Positions 15,775 through 25,307 are shown, counted from the stretch's first letter. The stretch is 64,000 bases of DNA from Staphylococcus lutrae (GCF_002101335.1 NZ_CP020773.1:1178001-1242000); one strand, 5' to 3'. Notes: generated by a model from the sequence alone, not told the origin. Program-made: numbers and translations.

Positions 15775-18700
15775 ATGGTCAATCAACAAAAACAAAATTA
15801 TGGTATCCGAAAATATGCAATTGGAACTTCATCTGTATTATTAGGCGTCACATTATTCATTTCACATGCGGCTCACGCATCTGCCGCAGAAATCACAGCA
15901 GCCAACTCAGAACAAGATCTCATACCGCACATCAGTTTACATGAGCCGGTAGACACCCTTGCCAGTGACAACACAACAACACGTAAACTCGATCAAGACG
16001 AACCGACTCAAAGTACTGAAAAAGACAATGCCGCATCTCAGGTCATAGATAAAATACCTACTCAGACCGACACATCCACAGAACAAGTGACAACAGCAAC
16101 CCAACCAACACGTGACAATGGCCAATCATCACCACAAACTGAAACAGGATCATCGTCACATCTTAAAGCAACAAATGATCAAGTTCAACCGGAGAAGCGT
16201 CTCTCTACTGATAACGCTAAAGAGGCTGATGTATCCCGAATGGATCCACTCATCGTTGAAGACAAGACGACTTCAACACCTCTTACAACATCACCACCAC
16301 AAGATATACCGACTGTTGAGGTGCATGATATCGTACATGCAGTTGCACCGCTGACACCGATATCCGAACAACCTGAAAATGACAATCAGGTCAACACATC
16401 AGCATTCGCTGCGTTGCCGCGTGAAAATGTACAGATTTCAAACCCACAACAGACACTAACACGAGCAGCAGTCACACAAGAATCGTCTGACATAGATACA
16501 CTCACTTCTGAAGATATGATTGCTACAATCGATAAAAAGTTTCCTGCTGTAAAGGGATACACATTGAAAAACGGCAAAAAGGTTCCAGGACAAGTCGTGG
16601 ATGCACGACAAATCATCGTCAATAACGAAGTCATTACGCCAACTGTCAACTATCAAAAAGTCGATGCACATACGGCTGAATATGAACTCATTGCACAAAA
16701 CGAGGCACGAACTGTTGATGTAACATTCAAAATCCGTCTCTCTATTGTCAATCGTACAGTTGATTTAGAGATGCTAGATTATGTCAATCACCTTACAGAC
16801 CCAAACCATATTATTCGCAATTTTGCCTTTGTTGATCAATCACTCGTTTCCATCAATAGCCAACAGCAAAATGCCACACTTCAAACAACTAAAATGTCAA
16901 CGAACACAATGCAAAGTGGTGACCGTGCCTATACTATTGATCACAACTTTGCAGAAAACTTCACTGATTATATGATGTACGGTTTCGTGTCGAATCATGA
17001 CTATAGCGCCGGACTATGGAGTAATGCCCAAATGGGTGTTGGTGGGGATCAAGACTTTTTACGTGTCGTGGCACAAGCAATATCAATAGAAAACGGTGTA
17101 TCAGTGGGATTAGGTGCGATGCCATGGATTATCCAACCTTCCCCTGAACATCCTAACGCTAAAGCACAAGGCTTATTGCCTCACGTCAAAATTGCAATCG
17201 CAGAAGATGAGAATCAAGACGGGGAAATCAACTGGCAAGATGGCGCGATTGCATACCGTGCGATTATGAACAACCCATATGGTTATGAAGAAGTTCCCGA
17301 ATTAGTCGGCTATCGCATCGCCATGAATTTTGGTTCACAAGCACAAAATCCATTTTTAAAAACATTAGATGGTGTTAAAAAGTTCTATCTCAATACAGAC
17401 GGTTTAGGACAGTCCATTTTATTAAAAGGCTACAATAGTGAGGGACACGATTCTGGACATCTCGATTACGCCAATATCGGGCAACGGATGGGCGGTGCAA
17501 AAGATTTTAATACCCTTCTGAAGAAAGGGGCAGATTACGGCGCACGGTTTGGGATACACATCAATGCCTCAGAAACATATCCAGAATCAAAAGTCTTCAA
17601 CCCTGACTTGCTCATGAAGCACGAGGATGGAACTTACAGCTATGGATGGAATTGGCTCGATCAAGGATTTAACATCGATGCCGATTATGATTTGACACAC
17701 GGACGTCAAAAACGTTTCCAAGCATTAAAAGACATTGTTGGTGATCGTCTTGATTTCATTTACGTCGACGTTTGGGGCAATGGTCAATCTGGAGATAATA
17801 CTGCTTGGCCATCGCACCAACTCGCCAAAGAACTAAATGACCTTGGCTGGCGCGTTGGTGTTGAATGGGGTCATGGTATGGAATACGATTCAACGTTCCA
17901 ACATTGGGCAGCTGATTTAACTTACGGTGGATTCGCATATAAAGGGATCAACTCTGAAGTCGCCCGATTTATTCGCAATCACCAAAAGGATTCTTGGGTG
18001 GGAGACTATTCTTCATATTCAGGTGCAGCTGAATTCCCATTACTTGGTGGTTACAGTATGAAAGACTTCGAAGGTTGGCAAGGGCGCAATGATTATGCTA
18101 GCTATATTAAAAACATTTTCAACGTCGACTTACCTACAAAATTTTTACAACATTACAAAGTCATGCGCATTAAAGACGGGCACCCTGTGAAAATGACCGC
18201 TAACAACCAAACAATCGATTGGACACCCGAGATGCAAGTCGATTTACAAAATGATGCCGGCGATCAAGTTACAGTCACACGGAAATCGAACGATTACGAA
18301 AATGATCTCGCCAACTATCGTTCACGTACTATCACATTGAATGGACAAACCGTTTTAGACGGTGAGACGTATTTGCTCCCATGGAATTGGGATGCACAAG
18401 GCCAACCGCTCACAGGCGATCAACAGAAACTATATCATTGGAATAAAAACGGTGGCACAACGACGTGGACATTACCGGATACATGGCAAACGAATCAAGT
18501 TGTCGTTTACGAGCTGACTGAAACGGGTCGCCTCGCACCGCGTATCATCCCAGTTCAAGCGCATCAAATTACACTGGACGATATTAAAGCCGAAACACCT
18601 TATGTTATCTATCCGACAATACAACCTGACAACACAGATGTGCATTGGAGTGAAGGGGTACATGTGACGGATACAGGCTTTAACTCACAACAATTGTCAT

Positions 18701-20178
18701 CTTGGACGATAACAGGAGATGCACCACAAGTCAGCATCACTAAGTCGGTCTCGTCCAATGACATGCTCAAAATTGATAGTCCGGCGCAAGAAACACAACT
18801 GACACAGTCATTGACAGATTTAGTGCCGGGTCAACGTTATGCTTTGTATGTCGGCGTAGACAATCGCAGTCAAGCACTGACACATATCCGCGTGTCACAT
18901 CAAGGAAAAACACTTGCGAGCAATCAAACCGGACAATCCATTGCTAAAAATTATGTTAAAGCGGACGCACATAATACGAGTCCAAATTCTGCCACGTACC
19001 CAAATGGTGAGAGTTATTTCCAAAATATGTATCTCTACTTTGTCGCACCTGAAGACGGTCAAGTCGATTTCACCATTCAACGTGATGCCGGAGAAGGCGC
19101 AACCTATTTCGATGATATTCGGGTCGTCGAAAATGACGCTCATCTCTATCGTGATGGTGTGTTCTATCAAGATTTTGAAAATGTGCCACAAGGCTTGTTT
19201 CCTTTTGTAGTCTCAGAAGCAGAAGGGGTGGAAGATAACCGCATTCACTTATCAGAGAAAAACGCCCCTTACACACAAAGAGGCTGGAATCATAAACGGG
19301 TCAATGATGTAATTGCAGGCCAATGGTCATTAAAAGTAAACGGACAAACCGAAAAAAATAAGATGCTCATTCAAACCATTCCACAAAACTTTTACTTTGA
19401 ACCCGGAGCAAAGTATGAAGTGTCGTTTGATTACGAGTCAGGCTCTGACAACACTTATGCCTTTGCAACAGGCAGTGGTGACATTTCTAAAAATCGTGAT
19501 TTCAAATTATCACCGTTGGAAAATACAATCGATCAAAATGGTCCACAGCGCGTGACCTTTAATATTACAGGTGATCAAAATGGTCAGACGTGGATTGGCA
19601 TCTATTCTACTGATGTACCAGCCGATTCAAGAGGCGTCACTAACAACAATCAAATCAATTTTGAAGGGACCAAAGATTTCATCCTTGATAACTTAACAAT
19701 TCGTAAGTTAGATGCCCCTTCTATGGCCCATCCACAAGATGATCCAAAGACAACTCAAGATACGACCGAACAAACAAAGGCGCCTGATACACTTCCATCC
19801 CATCATACGGCGTCTTCCGACAACAACCATGTGGGAATCACACATGAAGAAAGTCCTATGCACAAGCAATGGGAGACGATAACAGAGACAAACATGACGG
19901 CATCAACGTTGACTCACAGCCGTCTAGATTTACCTATCGCAAATGACAACACACATCGAGTGGCTACTCATCAATCACAGTCAGAGGCAGTGCGTGTCCT
20001 TCCTGTAACAACAGCCCCTACACAAACTGTGTCAGCCGTTCCATCGAATGCCGCACATCCCGTTGAATTACCGCACACAGGTGACCCAACACGTTCCGAA
20101 CGCGGTCCACTTATGGCAGTCATTTTCGGTGCGATTTTAACAGGATTGGGCATACGAAAACAGCATAAAACAAAGTAA
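15775..20178 (+). CDS. Cell-wall-anchored endo-alpha-N-acetylgalactosaminidase (GH101)
   Basis: This 1467-residue surface enzyme should release Gal-beta-1,3-GalNAc (core 1) from mucin-type O-glycans. The order is: a YSIRK-type signal (NYGIRKYAIGTSSVLLG) cleaved near residue 40; a low-complexity Thr/Gln/Asp-rich region to about 230; a GH101 domain; beta-sandwich carbohydrate-binding-like segments; then LPHTG (1432-1436), a membrane helix and a basic tail for sortase. The GH101 nucleophile is expected at Asp665 in YVDVWGNGQ and the acid/base at Glu697 in VGVEWGHGMEYD. I take ATG 15775; an in-frame GTG at 15763 lies inside the GAGGAG box. It is divergent from the aga operon, so it likely feeds it. 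A strong terminator follows. Confidence 0.92.
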   Translation: MVNQQKQNYGIRKYAIGTSSVLLGVTLFISHAAHASAAEITAANSEQDLIPHISLHEPVDTLASDNTTTRKLDQDEPTQSTEKDNAASQVIDKIPTQTDTSTEQVTTATQPTRDNGQSSPQTETGSSSHLKATNDQVQPEKRLSTDNAKEADVSRMDPLIVEDKTTSTPLTTSPPQDIPTVEVHDIVHAVAPLTPISEQPENDNQVNTSAFAALPRENVQISNPQQTLTRAAVTQESSDIDTLTSEDMIATIDKKFPAVKGYTLKNGKKVPGQVVDARQIIVNNEVITPTVNYQKVDAHTAEYELIAQNEARTVDVTFKIRLSIVNRTVDLEMLDYVNHLTDPNHIIRNFAFVDQSLVSINSQQQNATLQTTKMSTNTMQSGDRAYTIDHNFAENFTDYMMYGFVSNHDYSAGLWSNAQMGVGGDQDFLRVVAQAISIENGVSVGLGAMPWIIQPSPEHPNAKAQGLLPHVKIAIAEDENQDGEINWQDGAIAYRAIMNNPYGYEEVPELVGYRIAMNFGSQAQNPFLKTLDGVKKFYLNTDGLGQSILLKGYNSEGHDSGHLDYANIGQRMGGAKDFNTLLKKGADYGARFGIHINASETYPESKVFNPDLLMKHEDGTYSYGWNWLDQGFNIDADYDLTHGRQKRFQALKDIVGDRLDFIYVDVWGNGQSGDNTAWPSHQLAKELNDLGWRVGVEWGHGMEYDSTFQHWAADLTYGGFAYKGINSEVARFIRNHQKDSWVGDYSSYSGAAEFPLLGGYSMKDFEGWQGRNDYASYIKNIFNVDLPTKFLQHYKVMRIKDGHPVKMTANNQTIDWTPEMQVDLQNDAGDQVTVTRKSNDYENDLANYRSRTITLNGQTVLDGETYLLPWNWDAQGQPLTGDQQKLYHWNKNGGTTTWTLPDTWQTNQVVVYELTETGRLAPRIIPVQAHQITLDDIKAETPYVIYPTIQPDNTDVHWSEGVHVTDTGFNSQQLSSWTITGDAPQVSITKSVSSNDMLKIDSPAQETQLTQSLTDLVPGQRYALYVGVDNRSQALTHIRVSHQGKTLASNQTGQSIAKNYVKADAHNTSPNSATYPNGESYFQNMYLYFVAPEDGQVDFTIQRDAGEGATYFDDIRVVENDAHLYRDGVFYQDFENVPQGLFPFVVSEAEGVEDNRIHLSEKNAPYTQRGWNHKRVNDVIAGQWSLKVNGQTEKNKMLIQTIPQNFYFEPGAKYEVSFDYESGSDNTYAFATGSGDISKNRDFKLSPLENTIDQNGPQRVTFNITGDQNGQTWIGIYSTDVPADSRGVTNNNQINFEGTKDFILDNLTIRKLDAPSMAHPQDDPKTTQDTTEQTKAPDTLPSHHTASSDNNHVGITHEESPMHKQWETITETNMTASTLTHSRLDLPIANDNTHRVATHQSQSEAVRVLPVTTAPTQTVSAVPSNAAHPVELPHTGDPTRSERGPLMAVIFGAILTGLGIRKQHKTK

Positions 20179-20250
20179 CAGCATCCTAGAAATGATCCCA
20201 ATACCCGAACAAATATGAGCGGTCAGATGGCGATTCATGTCACGGATATA

Positions 20251-20313
20251 AAGCGAACGAAATTGAAGAAGGCGAATACCTCATTTTCAACTTCGTTCGC
20301 TTCTGTCTTTTTT
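20251..20313 (+). terminator. Terminator of the GH101 gene
   Basis: AAGCGAACGAA...TTGAA (from 20251) pairs with TTCAA...TTCGTTCGCTT (to 20302), and CTGTCTTTTTT follows. Confidence 0.85.
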
Positions 20314-20370
20314 AAATGATGAAACCACTTTGATGCATTGGCTTATTTGAGTGACATGTGCCCCATTTTC

Positions 20371-21567
20371 TCACTCTACTTGAAAATCCCGTTTAAAAAA
20401 TCTCGTGAAGTAAATCCACATAACAAATATCAAAAATGATGCACTTAAACAAACTATGGCTTGATGTAGGTTCAGCAACAATCCGAAACATAAAAGCGAA
20501 ATCGGTATAGACATTTGACTGATGGTATCGCTCAGTGTTAAGATTCCTGCTTTGTGATGATTATTCCTCACTGTTTTCCCAACATAAGCACGGACAAGCT
20601 GTTGTGATAACGGCCGAGATAGTCCAACTAAAGTATTCAAAATCAATAGCAACAGCACTGCGACAATGAGATTGTGCACCAGCATCAGAATCATCCCCAA
20701 CAACAACAAGGTTAAAGCTTGTAATAAGATTGAAATTTGATACGACTTTTTCAAGGCGCGATGTGCGATATAATGTGGAAAAATCCGCATCATCATTGCC
20801 CAACCCACCATGTAGCCAGCTTCAACTATGCCAAATTGATACGCATGAAGATGAATCACTTGAATCGCAATAATCGGCATCGCAATCGAGAATGCACTGA
20901 TAAGAAAATTAACGATAAACGCTGTGAAGAGTAATCGAGAGACTTCTTTCTTATCTAATAACAATGATAAACGTGGTCGAAAGCCCTGTCGTGTACGTTC
21001 ATTGCTAAACTGCGCAACATCTTCAAACGGAAGTGCTAATAAACAAAATAAAGCACACACTTCTGTCATTAAATGAAACAGCGCAAAATGTTCAATATTG
21101 ATGTAGCCGATGAATAAGCCACTGATTACCGGTGCTAAAATATTAAGAGAGACATGATACGTTTCACACCATGAAATGAAACGTTCAAGGATCTCTGCTG
21201 GAACCATATGCTGTACATTTTTAGTCATTAGATGTGCCATCACTTGATGCGTCACATGGAGAATCACTCCTAAAATGATAATATAGTTAAAATATGTATC
21301 AAACATCACTGTAAATACAAACAACAAGATGATATTTAACAAATGTAAGATCATTCCTATTTTTTTATTGAAATCATTTTCTGTATCTCGTTCGAGCCAC
21401 AAAGGGACCATGACGCTAGAAGTAACAATGGCAACTAAATAGAGGGTAAAAGCCGTGGGATTGTCGGTGTAGCACAAAATATAAAAGGCACAAGCAAAAC
21501 TAAAAATGCGCATACCTAATGATGACAAGATAGTAAATAAGAATAAGATGACTGTTTTAACGCTCAT
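20371..21567 (-). CDS. MFS permease of unknown substrate
   Basis: This 398-residue protein has about twelve hydrophobic spans and the length of a major facilitator permease. There are charged loops after spans 2 and 6 (for example LERDTENDFNKK and FSNERTRQGFRPRLSLLLDKKEV). I see no diagnostic drug or sugar motif. GAGGAG precedes ATG 21567. It is convergent with the GH101 gene and stands alone. Efflux is likely, but neither direction nor cargo can be read; I do not assume a link to the glycan locus. Confidence 0.7.
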   Translation of the reverse strand: MSVKTVILFLFTILSSLGMRIFSFACAFYILCYTDNPTAFTLYLVAIVTSSVMVPLWLERDTENDFNKKIGMILHLLNIILLFVFTVMFDTYFNYIIILGVILHVTHQVMAHLMTKNVQHMVPAEILERFISWCETYHVSLNILAPVISGLFIGYINIEHFALFHLMTEVCALFCLLALPFEDVAQFSNERTRQGFRPRLSLLLDKKEVSRLLFTAFIVNFLISAFSIAMPIIAIQVIHLHAYQFGIVEAGYMVGWAMMMRIFPHYIAHRALKKSYQISILLQALTLLLLGMILMLVHNLIVAVLLLLILNTLVGLSRPLSQQLVRAYVGKTVRNNHHKAGILTLSDTISQMSIPISLLCFGLLLNLHQAIVCLSASFLIFVMWIYFTRFFKRDFQVE

Positions 21568-21729
21568 GTTGATTCACTCCTCATTTCAACCTTATCTTAT
21601 TTATTCCATATAATCAGAATTTTGTCAAAACTCTATGTAATATAAAGTGGCGCTGAATATAGTGAAATGTTTACCTCCCGATTTCTCTCAATCTCACTTA
21701 TATCTAACTGGCTTTAAAAAATGATTAAA

Positions 21730-21768
21730 CCCCCACAAAATGCATTTGAATGAATTTTGTGAGGGTGT
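21730..21768 (-). terminator. Terminator of the keto-acid decarboxylase gene
   Basis: On the minus strand ACCCTCACAAAAT pairs with ATTTTGTGGGGGT, and TTAATCATTTTTT follows. Confidence 0.7.
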
Positions 21769-21826
21769 GATTCGTGAGATTGACGTTATTGTTATAATCT
21801 TAATTGCGTTGCTGTAAACGCTTTTA

Positions 21827-23455
21827 TTATTCTTTTAAGCCTAATAATGTTTTTGGTGCATCATCTTTATCCATAAATACTTCGATGACATGCATTTTAT
21901 CAGGGGCTTGTTCAACGCGTTGTAACACTTCACGAAGCGCTTTGACAGTTTTCGCCTGATAAGTTGCCAACGCTTTATTTTCAGTTGTCATCATTTTTGG
22001 TAACTCTGCATTTTGCCACATTGGGATATCATTATAAACCGCACGTTCCCCATGAATTTTTCTTTCTATAGTGTAGCCATCATTATTGATAACGAATACA
22101 ATAGGTTTTAAATTCCATTTGAGTATTGTCGAAAATGCTTGAACCGTTAATTGTAACGAACCATCACCAATCATTAAAATATTACGTCTTTCTGTATCAG
22201 CAAGCTGCGTACCTAGTAACGCTGGCAATGTATAACCAATAGATCCCCATAATGGTTGTGCAACGAATGCATTGTCTTTACCTAATGGAATATCCGCACC
22301 GATAAAGAATGATGTCCCTTGTTCCGCAACAACGATATCATGAGGTTTGACAAATTCATTCATGAGTTGTTGATAAATTTCCTGCGTAATCGGTGCTTCT
22401 ACATCTTCCACTTCTACTTTTTGACGTGTAGATTCGAAACTGTCAATCGGTTGATCATAATGATAATCGATTGTTGCAAGTCCTTCTAAAACATCTTTTA
22501 AGCGGACTTGTCGATAATGTGTGTCACTCACTTTTACATCATTTTCATTGATGAAGACCACATGAGCCATGTCAAAACCTTGTGAAAATTGTGCTGTTGC
22601 GGCGTCCGTTAATTTTGCACCAATGTTGAGAATCAAGTCACTTTCATCCACTAATTTTCTAACGGCATCCTCCGATGTTTTACCGCTATAAATACCGATA
22701 TAATTTGGAGAATGTTCATCTATAGCACCTTTACCAAAGTTTAATTGTGCAACTGGCAAATTCGTATGTGCCACAAATGTTTCAAACTCACTTTCCAAAC
22801 GAAAAGCGTTGATTTCACGTCCCACAATCACGACTGGACTTTTAGCTTGTTTTAATGCCGTTTCGATTTTTTCTACCATAACTTGTGTATCGATAGAAGG
22901 TAAAATTTGATTGATTTTATACTCTGAGAATTCAACTTCTTGTGTTGAAACATCAATTGGCAAATGAATATGCACAGGACGTTTATGCTCATATGCCATG
23001 CGAATCGCATAAGGAATTTCAGTGACTGCATTTTCTGGTGTGATTTCAACTTGATATGCAGATACAGGGCCATACATATTTGTAAAGTCGTTGTAGTTAC
23101 CTTCTCCTAATGTATGATGACGATAATCTCCATTACGTGCTGAAATTGTAGGTGGTGCACCTACAATTTGTACAACTGGAACACGCTCTGCAAATGCGCC
23201 TCCAATCCCATTGATAGCACTCAATTCTCCAACACCATACGTCGTTACTAATGCACCTAATCCTTTTATGCGGGCATAACCATCTGCAGCATAACTTGCG
23301 TTTAACTCATTTGCATTACCGACCCATTCCATATTTTCATGGGCGATGACATCATCTAAAAATGGTAAATTGTAATCTCCAGGTACACCGAAAACTTTTT
23401 CGACGCCATAACGACTTAATTCATCCATAATTAATTTACCAATTCTTACTTTCAT
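21827..23455 (-). CDS. ipdC: Thiamine-diphosphate 2-keto acid decarboxylase (indolepyruvate/pyruvate type)
   Basis: This 542-residue enzyme of the pyruvate/indolepyruvate decarboxylase family turns a 2-oxoacid into an aldehyde and CO2. The catalytic glutamate lies in WVGNANELNASYAADGYAR. The ThDP/Mg site runs from IGDGSLQLTVQAFSTILKW to FVINNDGYTIERKIHG. HHTLGEGN carries the paired active-site histidines. Candidate substrates are indolepyruvate, phenylpyruvate or branched-chain keto acids. The start is ATG 23455, six bases after GAGGTG; an in-frame GTG nine bases upstream lies in that box. A promoter about 206 bases upstream implies a long untranslated leader. Its aldehyde product could feed an alcohol dehydrogenase. 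Confidence 0.88.
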   Translation of the reverse strand: MKVRIGKLIMDELSRYGVEKVFGVPGDYNLPFLDDVIAHENMEWVGNANELNASYAADGYARIKGLGALVTTYGVGELSAINGIGGAFAERVPVVQIVGAPPTISARNGDYRHHTLGEGNYNDFTNMYGPVSAYQVEITPENAVTEIPYAIRMAYEHKRPVHIHLPIDVSTQEVEFSEYKINQILPSIDTQVMVEKIETALKQAKSPVVIVGREINAFRLESEFETFVAHTNLPVAQLNFGKGAIDEHSPNYIGIYSGKTSEDAVRKLVDESDLILNIGAKLTDAATAQFSQGFDMAHVVFINENDVKVSDTHYRQVRLKDVLEGLATIDYHYDQPIDSFESTRQKVEVEDVEAPITQEIYQQLMNEFVKPHDIVVAEQGTSFFIGADIPLGKDNAFVAQPLWGSIGYTLPALLGTQLADTERRNILMIGDGSLQLTVQAFSTILKWNLKPIVFVINNDGYTIERKIHGERAVYNDIPMWQNAELPKMMTTENKALATYQAKTVKALREVLQRVEQAPDKMHVIEVFMDKDDAPKTLLGLKE

Positions 23456-23661
23456 ATCTTTCACCTCTACATAAATTACACATAGCGTTACGCAATGATA
23501 TCAAACGAATCCATAAAAGAATAACGAAACAGGTGCAAAAGGATCATATACGAATCCGTATGTGTTGATTTTTCTCGATAGTCATTTGAAAGCGGACAAC
23601 CACATGCCTCAGCTTCAAAGCCTCATTAAAAGCTTATTTCAGTAAACGGACACCTGCCTCA
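23456..23661 (-). other. Long 5' leader of ipdC with an imperfect repeat
   Basis: Between the inferred start point (about 23661) and the ATG lie some 206 bases. The first 75 contain two related words on the minus strand, GAGGCAGGTGTCCG and GAGGCATGTGGTTGTCCG, separated by an AGCTT/AAGCT hairpin. A second small hairpin, CATACG-GATT-CGTAT, follows. I recognise no riboswitch or T-box signature. Confidence 0.35.
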
Positions 23662-23667
23662 CTTATT

Positions 23668-23696
23668 ATGATACGCCTCCCATTCAAAAATGTAAA
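23668..23696 (-). promoter_or_regulatory. Promoter of ipdC
   Basis: TTTACA (23691-23696, minus strand), a 17-base spacer and TATCAT (23668-23673) form a plausible sigma-A promoter. Confidence 0.5.
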
Positions 23697-23807
23697 TGAA
23701 TTAGTATTCAAACTATGGCAATAAGCAAATAAAGTTTATTTTAAATTTAAATAATCTTGCTTTCATAACACATAATTCATCCGCTTGTTTCATCTCAAGC
23801 ACAATAA

Positions 23808-24698
23808 TCAATCCAAATAAGGTAATTTTGACAATATGGCTTCTCGATTGGCTTCATATTGCGGAGGCAACATCACTTTTTGACCAAGTTGACTTTTAGA
23901 CTCATCTCGATCAAAACCAGGTGTCACAGTCGCCCATTCAAAAATAATGTGACCGCGCTCTTTTGTATAAAGCGCTTTGAAATAATGACGGTCTTTTATC
24001 TCTGTCACATGATAACCTTGCCCTATTAAATAGGATTGCCAAGCAAGATGGACGTCATCATCATCTACAGACCACGCAATATGATGAACTGTCCCAACAC
24101 CCCATCTTCCTTCTGGTAAGGGATTTTTAGGAATAATGATGTGATGTTTAAAATCACTCGCCGTTTCAAGATGAAAATGTGTAGCATCATGTTCAAGTTC
24201 AATTAAACCCAAATCATTCACCAATTCTTTTAACGTTTCTACTGGTCGCAACGATAATAGTACCGTACCATGAAAACCTAAAATATGATGGTTGTCACTT
24301 TCTTCATCCGTTTCAACCAATGCTAGATCAAGTCCGTGAATATCTTCAAATTCAATAGTGGGATAACGGAATCGTTCTGTTTCTGTTATTTCAATTTGGT
24401 TTGCTTTTAAATGTTCTAACCAGTACGCTTTAGAATTTTTAGGGATTCGAAATGCAATGCGTCCAACTTGTCCACTTCCTACTCGACCATGATGCGCCTT
24501 CGCCCAAGGGAAAAATGTCATCACCGAACCCGAATCTACATTGTCATTGGCAAAATAGAGATGATATGTCCCGGGATCATCAAAATTTACCGTTTTCTTT
24601 ACCAATCTCAAATTTAAAACCTTTTCATAAAAATCTTTATTTTCTTTAGGATGCCCTACAATTGCCGATATATGATGGATATTTTTGATGGGTTCCAT
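23808..24698 (-). CDS. VOC-family ring-cleaving dioxygenase (MhqO-like)
   Basis: This 296-residue protein has two vicinal-oxygen-chelate halves. The first begins IKNIHHISAIVGHPKENKDFYEKVLNLRLVKKTVNFDD. The second has GVGTVHHIAWSVDDDDVHLAW, with metal-binding His residues, and RGHIIFEWATVTPGF, with the Glu ligand. This is the layout of MhqO/MhqA-type hydroquinone dioxygenases, induced by quinone and electrophile stress in Firmicutes. GGAGG precedes ATG 24698. It lies 16 bases after the Fe-S protein gene and should be cotranscribed with it from a promoter overlapped by a QsrR-type palindrome. Direct ring-cleavage activity is inferred from family. Confidence 0.82.
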   Translation of the reverse strand: MEPIKNIHHISAIVGHPKENKDFYEKVLNLRLVKKTVNFDDPGTYHLYFANDNVDSGSVMTFFPWAKAHHGRVGSGQVGRIAFRIPKNSKAYWLEHLKANQIEITETERFRYPTIEFEDIHGLDLALVETDEESDNHHILGFHGTVLLSLRPVETLKELVNDLGLIELEHDATHFHLETASDFKHHIIIPKNPLPEGRWGVGTVHHIAWSVDDDDVHLAWQSYLIGQGYHVTEIKDRHYFKALYTKERGHIIFEWATVTPGFDRDESKSQLGQKVMLPPQYEANREAILSKLPYLD

Positions 24699-24714
24699 TC
24701 GTCATACCTCCTGC

Positions 24715-25158
24715 TTAATATTTATTTGCTTCATCTTGAATAGGTTTATAATATTGTGTTTTATCACTTTGTTCTTGGAAGCTTTTAGTATAAAATGGCG
24801 GCGACTCTGTTTTCGATAAGTCACTTGTCAAAATAGCACGATTCAAGCGCACCACTTTATCATCTTGTACTAACTTAAAATCACCGTATATAAAGAGCTC
24901 CCCATCATCACCATAGGCAACTCTTGTTTCAGGATGTGACTCTAATACACCTGACTTACATTCATAAGTAAGTGCACCACTTGGACAGCGTTCTACAACT
25001 TTAATCACATCTGTGACCTCTGCGTTATCCGGTTGAATCCACGGTCTCTTTTCAACATCAAAAACGTCACTTAACCCCCGCACACATTCCGCTGCGTGAA
25101 CACAACGCCCTGGTTCAAAATGAACATTCACTTTTTCTCCTGTGTATTGTTTTACCAT
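24715..25158 (-). CDS. Fer4_19 iron-sulfur protein with a degenerate CDGSH-like tail
   Basis: This is a 147-residue protein. The N-terminal part matches the divergent 4Fe-4S mono-cluster domain (Fer4_19): HFEPGRCVHAAECVRGL, RPWIQPDNA and VVERCPSGALTYE keep the expected cysteines. In many relatives a CDGSH domain follows, with the pattern RAALCRCG.S.NKPFCDGSH. Here the aligned segment reads RAILTSDLSKTESPPFYTKSF, keeping the RA, LSK and PF scaffold but with every Cys/His ligand replaced. The second cluster is therefore probably absent. The start is ATG 25158, eight bases after GGAG. It is the first gene of a two-gene operon with the ring-cleaving dioxygenase. An electron-transfer or sensor role is possible but unproven. 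Confidence 0.7.
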   Translation of the reverse strand: MVKQYTGEKVNVHFEPGRCVHAAECVRGLSDVFDVEKRPWIQPDNAEVTDVIKVVERCPSGALTYECKSGVLESHPETRVAYGDDGELFIYGDFKLVQDDKVVRLNRAILTSDLSKTESPPFYTKSFQEQSDKTQYYKPIQDEANKY

Positions 25159-25195
25159 TTTCCCCACTCCATTCTTTTAATCGTTGCAGAAGTAT

Positions 25196-25224
25196 TTGAC
25201 CATTCATAAAACAGTCTCTATAAT
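25196..25224 (+). promoter_or_regulatory. Promoter of the khtTU-like operon
   Basis: TTGACC (25196-25201), a 17-base spacer and a perfect TATAAT (25219-25224) lie 83 bases before the khtT-like start codon. Confidence 0.8.
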
Positions 25225-25236
25225 TTAATGATATAA

Positions 25237-25251
25237 GTATAATAATTATAC
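25237..25251. promoter_or_regulatory. QsrR-type operator (GTATA-N5-TATAC)
   Basis: GTATAATAATTATAC is a perfect palindrome fitting the GTATAN5TATAC site of the S. aureus quinone sensor QsrR. It extends to AGTATAATAATTATACT (25236-25252). It lies just downstream of the plus-strand start point and overlaps the minus-strand -10 element, so one repressor could shut both operons. Confidence 0.75.
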
Positions 25252-25274
25252 TCTGGATAATTAAATTGAGTAAA
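25245..25274 (-). promoter_or_regulatory. Promoter of the Fe-S protein/dioxygenase operon
   Basis: On the minus strand TTTACT (25269-25274), an 18-base spacer and TATAAT (25245-25250) form a promoter whose -10 lies inside the QsrR-type palindrome. Confidence 0.6.
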
Positions 25275-25307
25275 GCGAATATACTTTTCAGCTAAGGAGG
25301 TTAACAA

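Noticed and set aside
21813..21826. cre-like word TGTAAACGCTTTTA
   Set aside because: It fits 13 of 14 positions but lies right after the ipdC stop, before a terminator, with no gene starting nearby.
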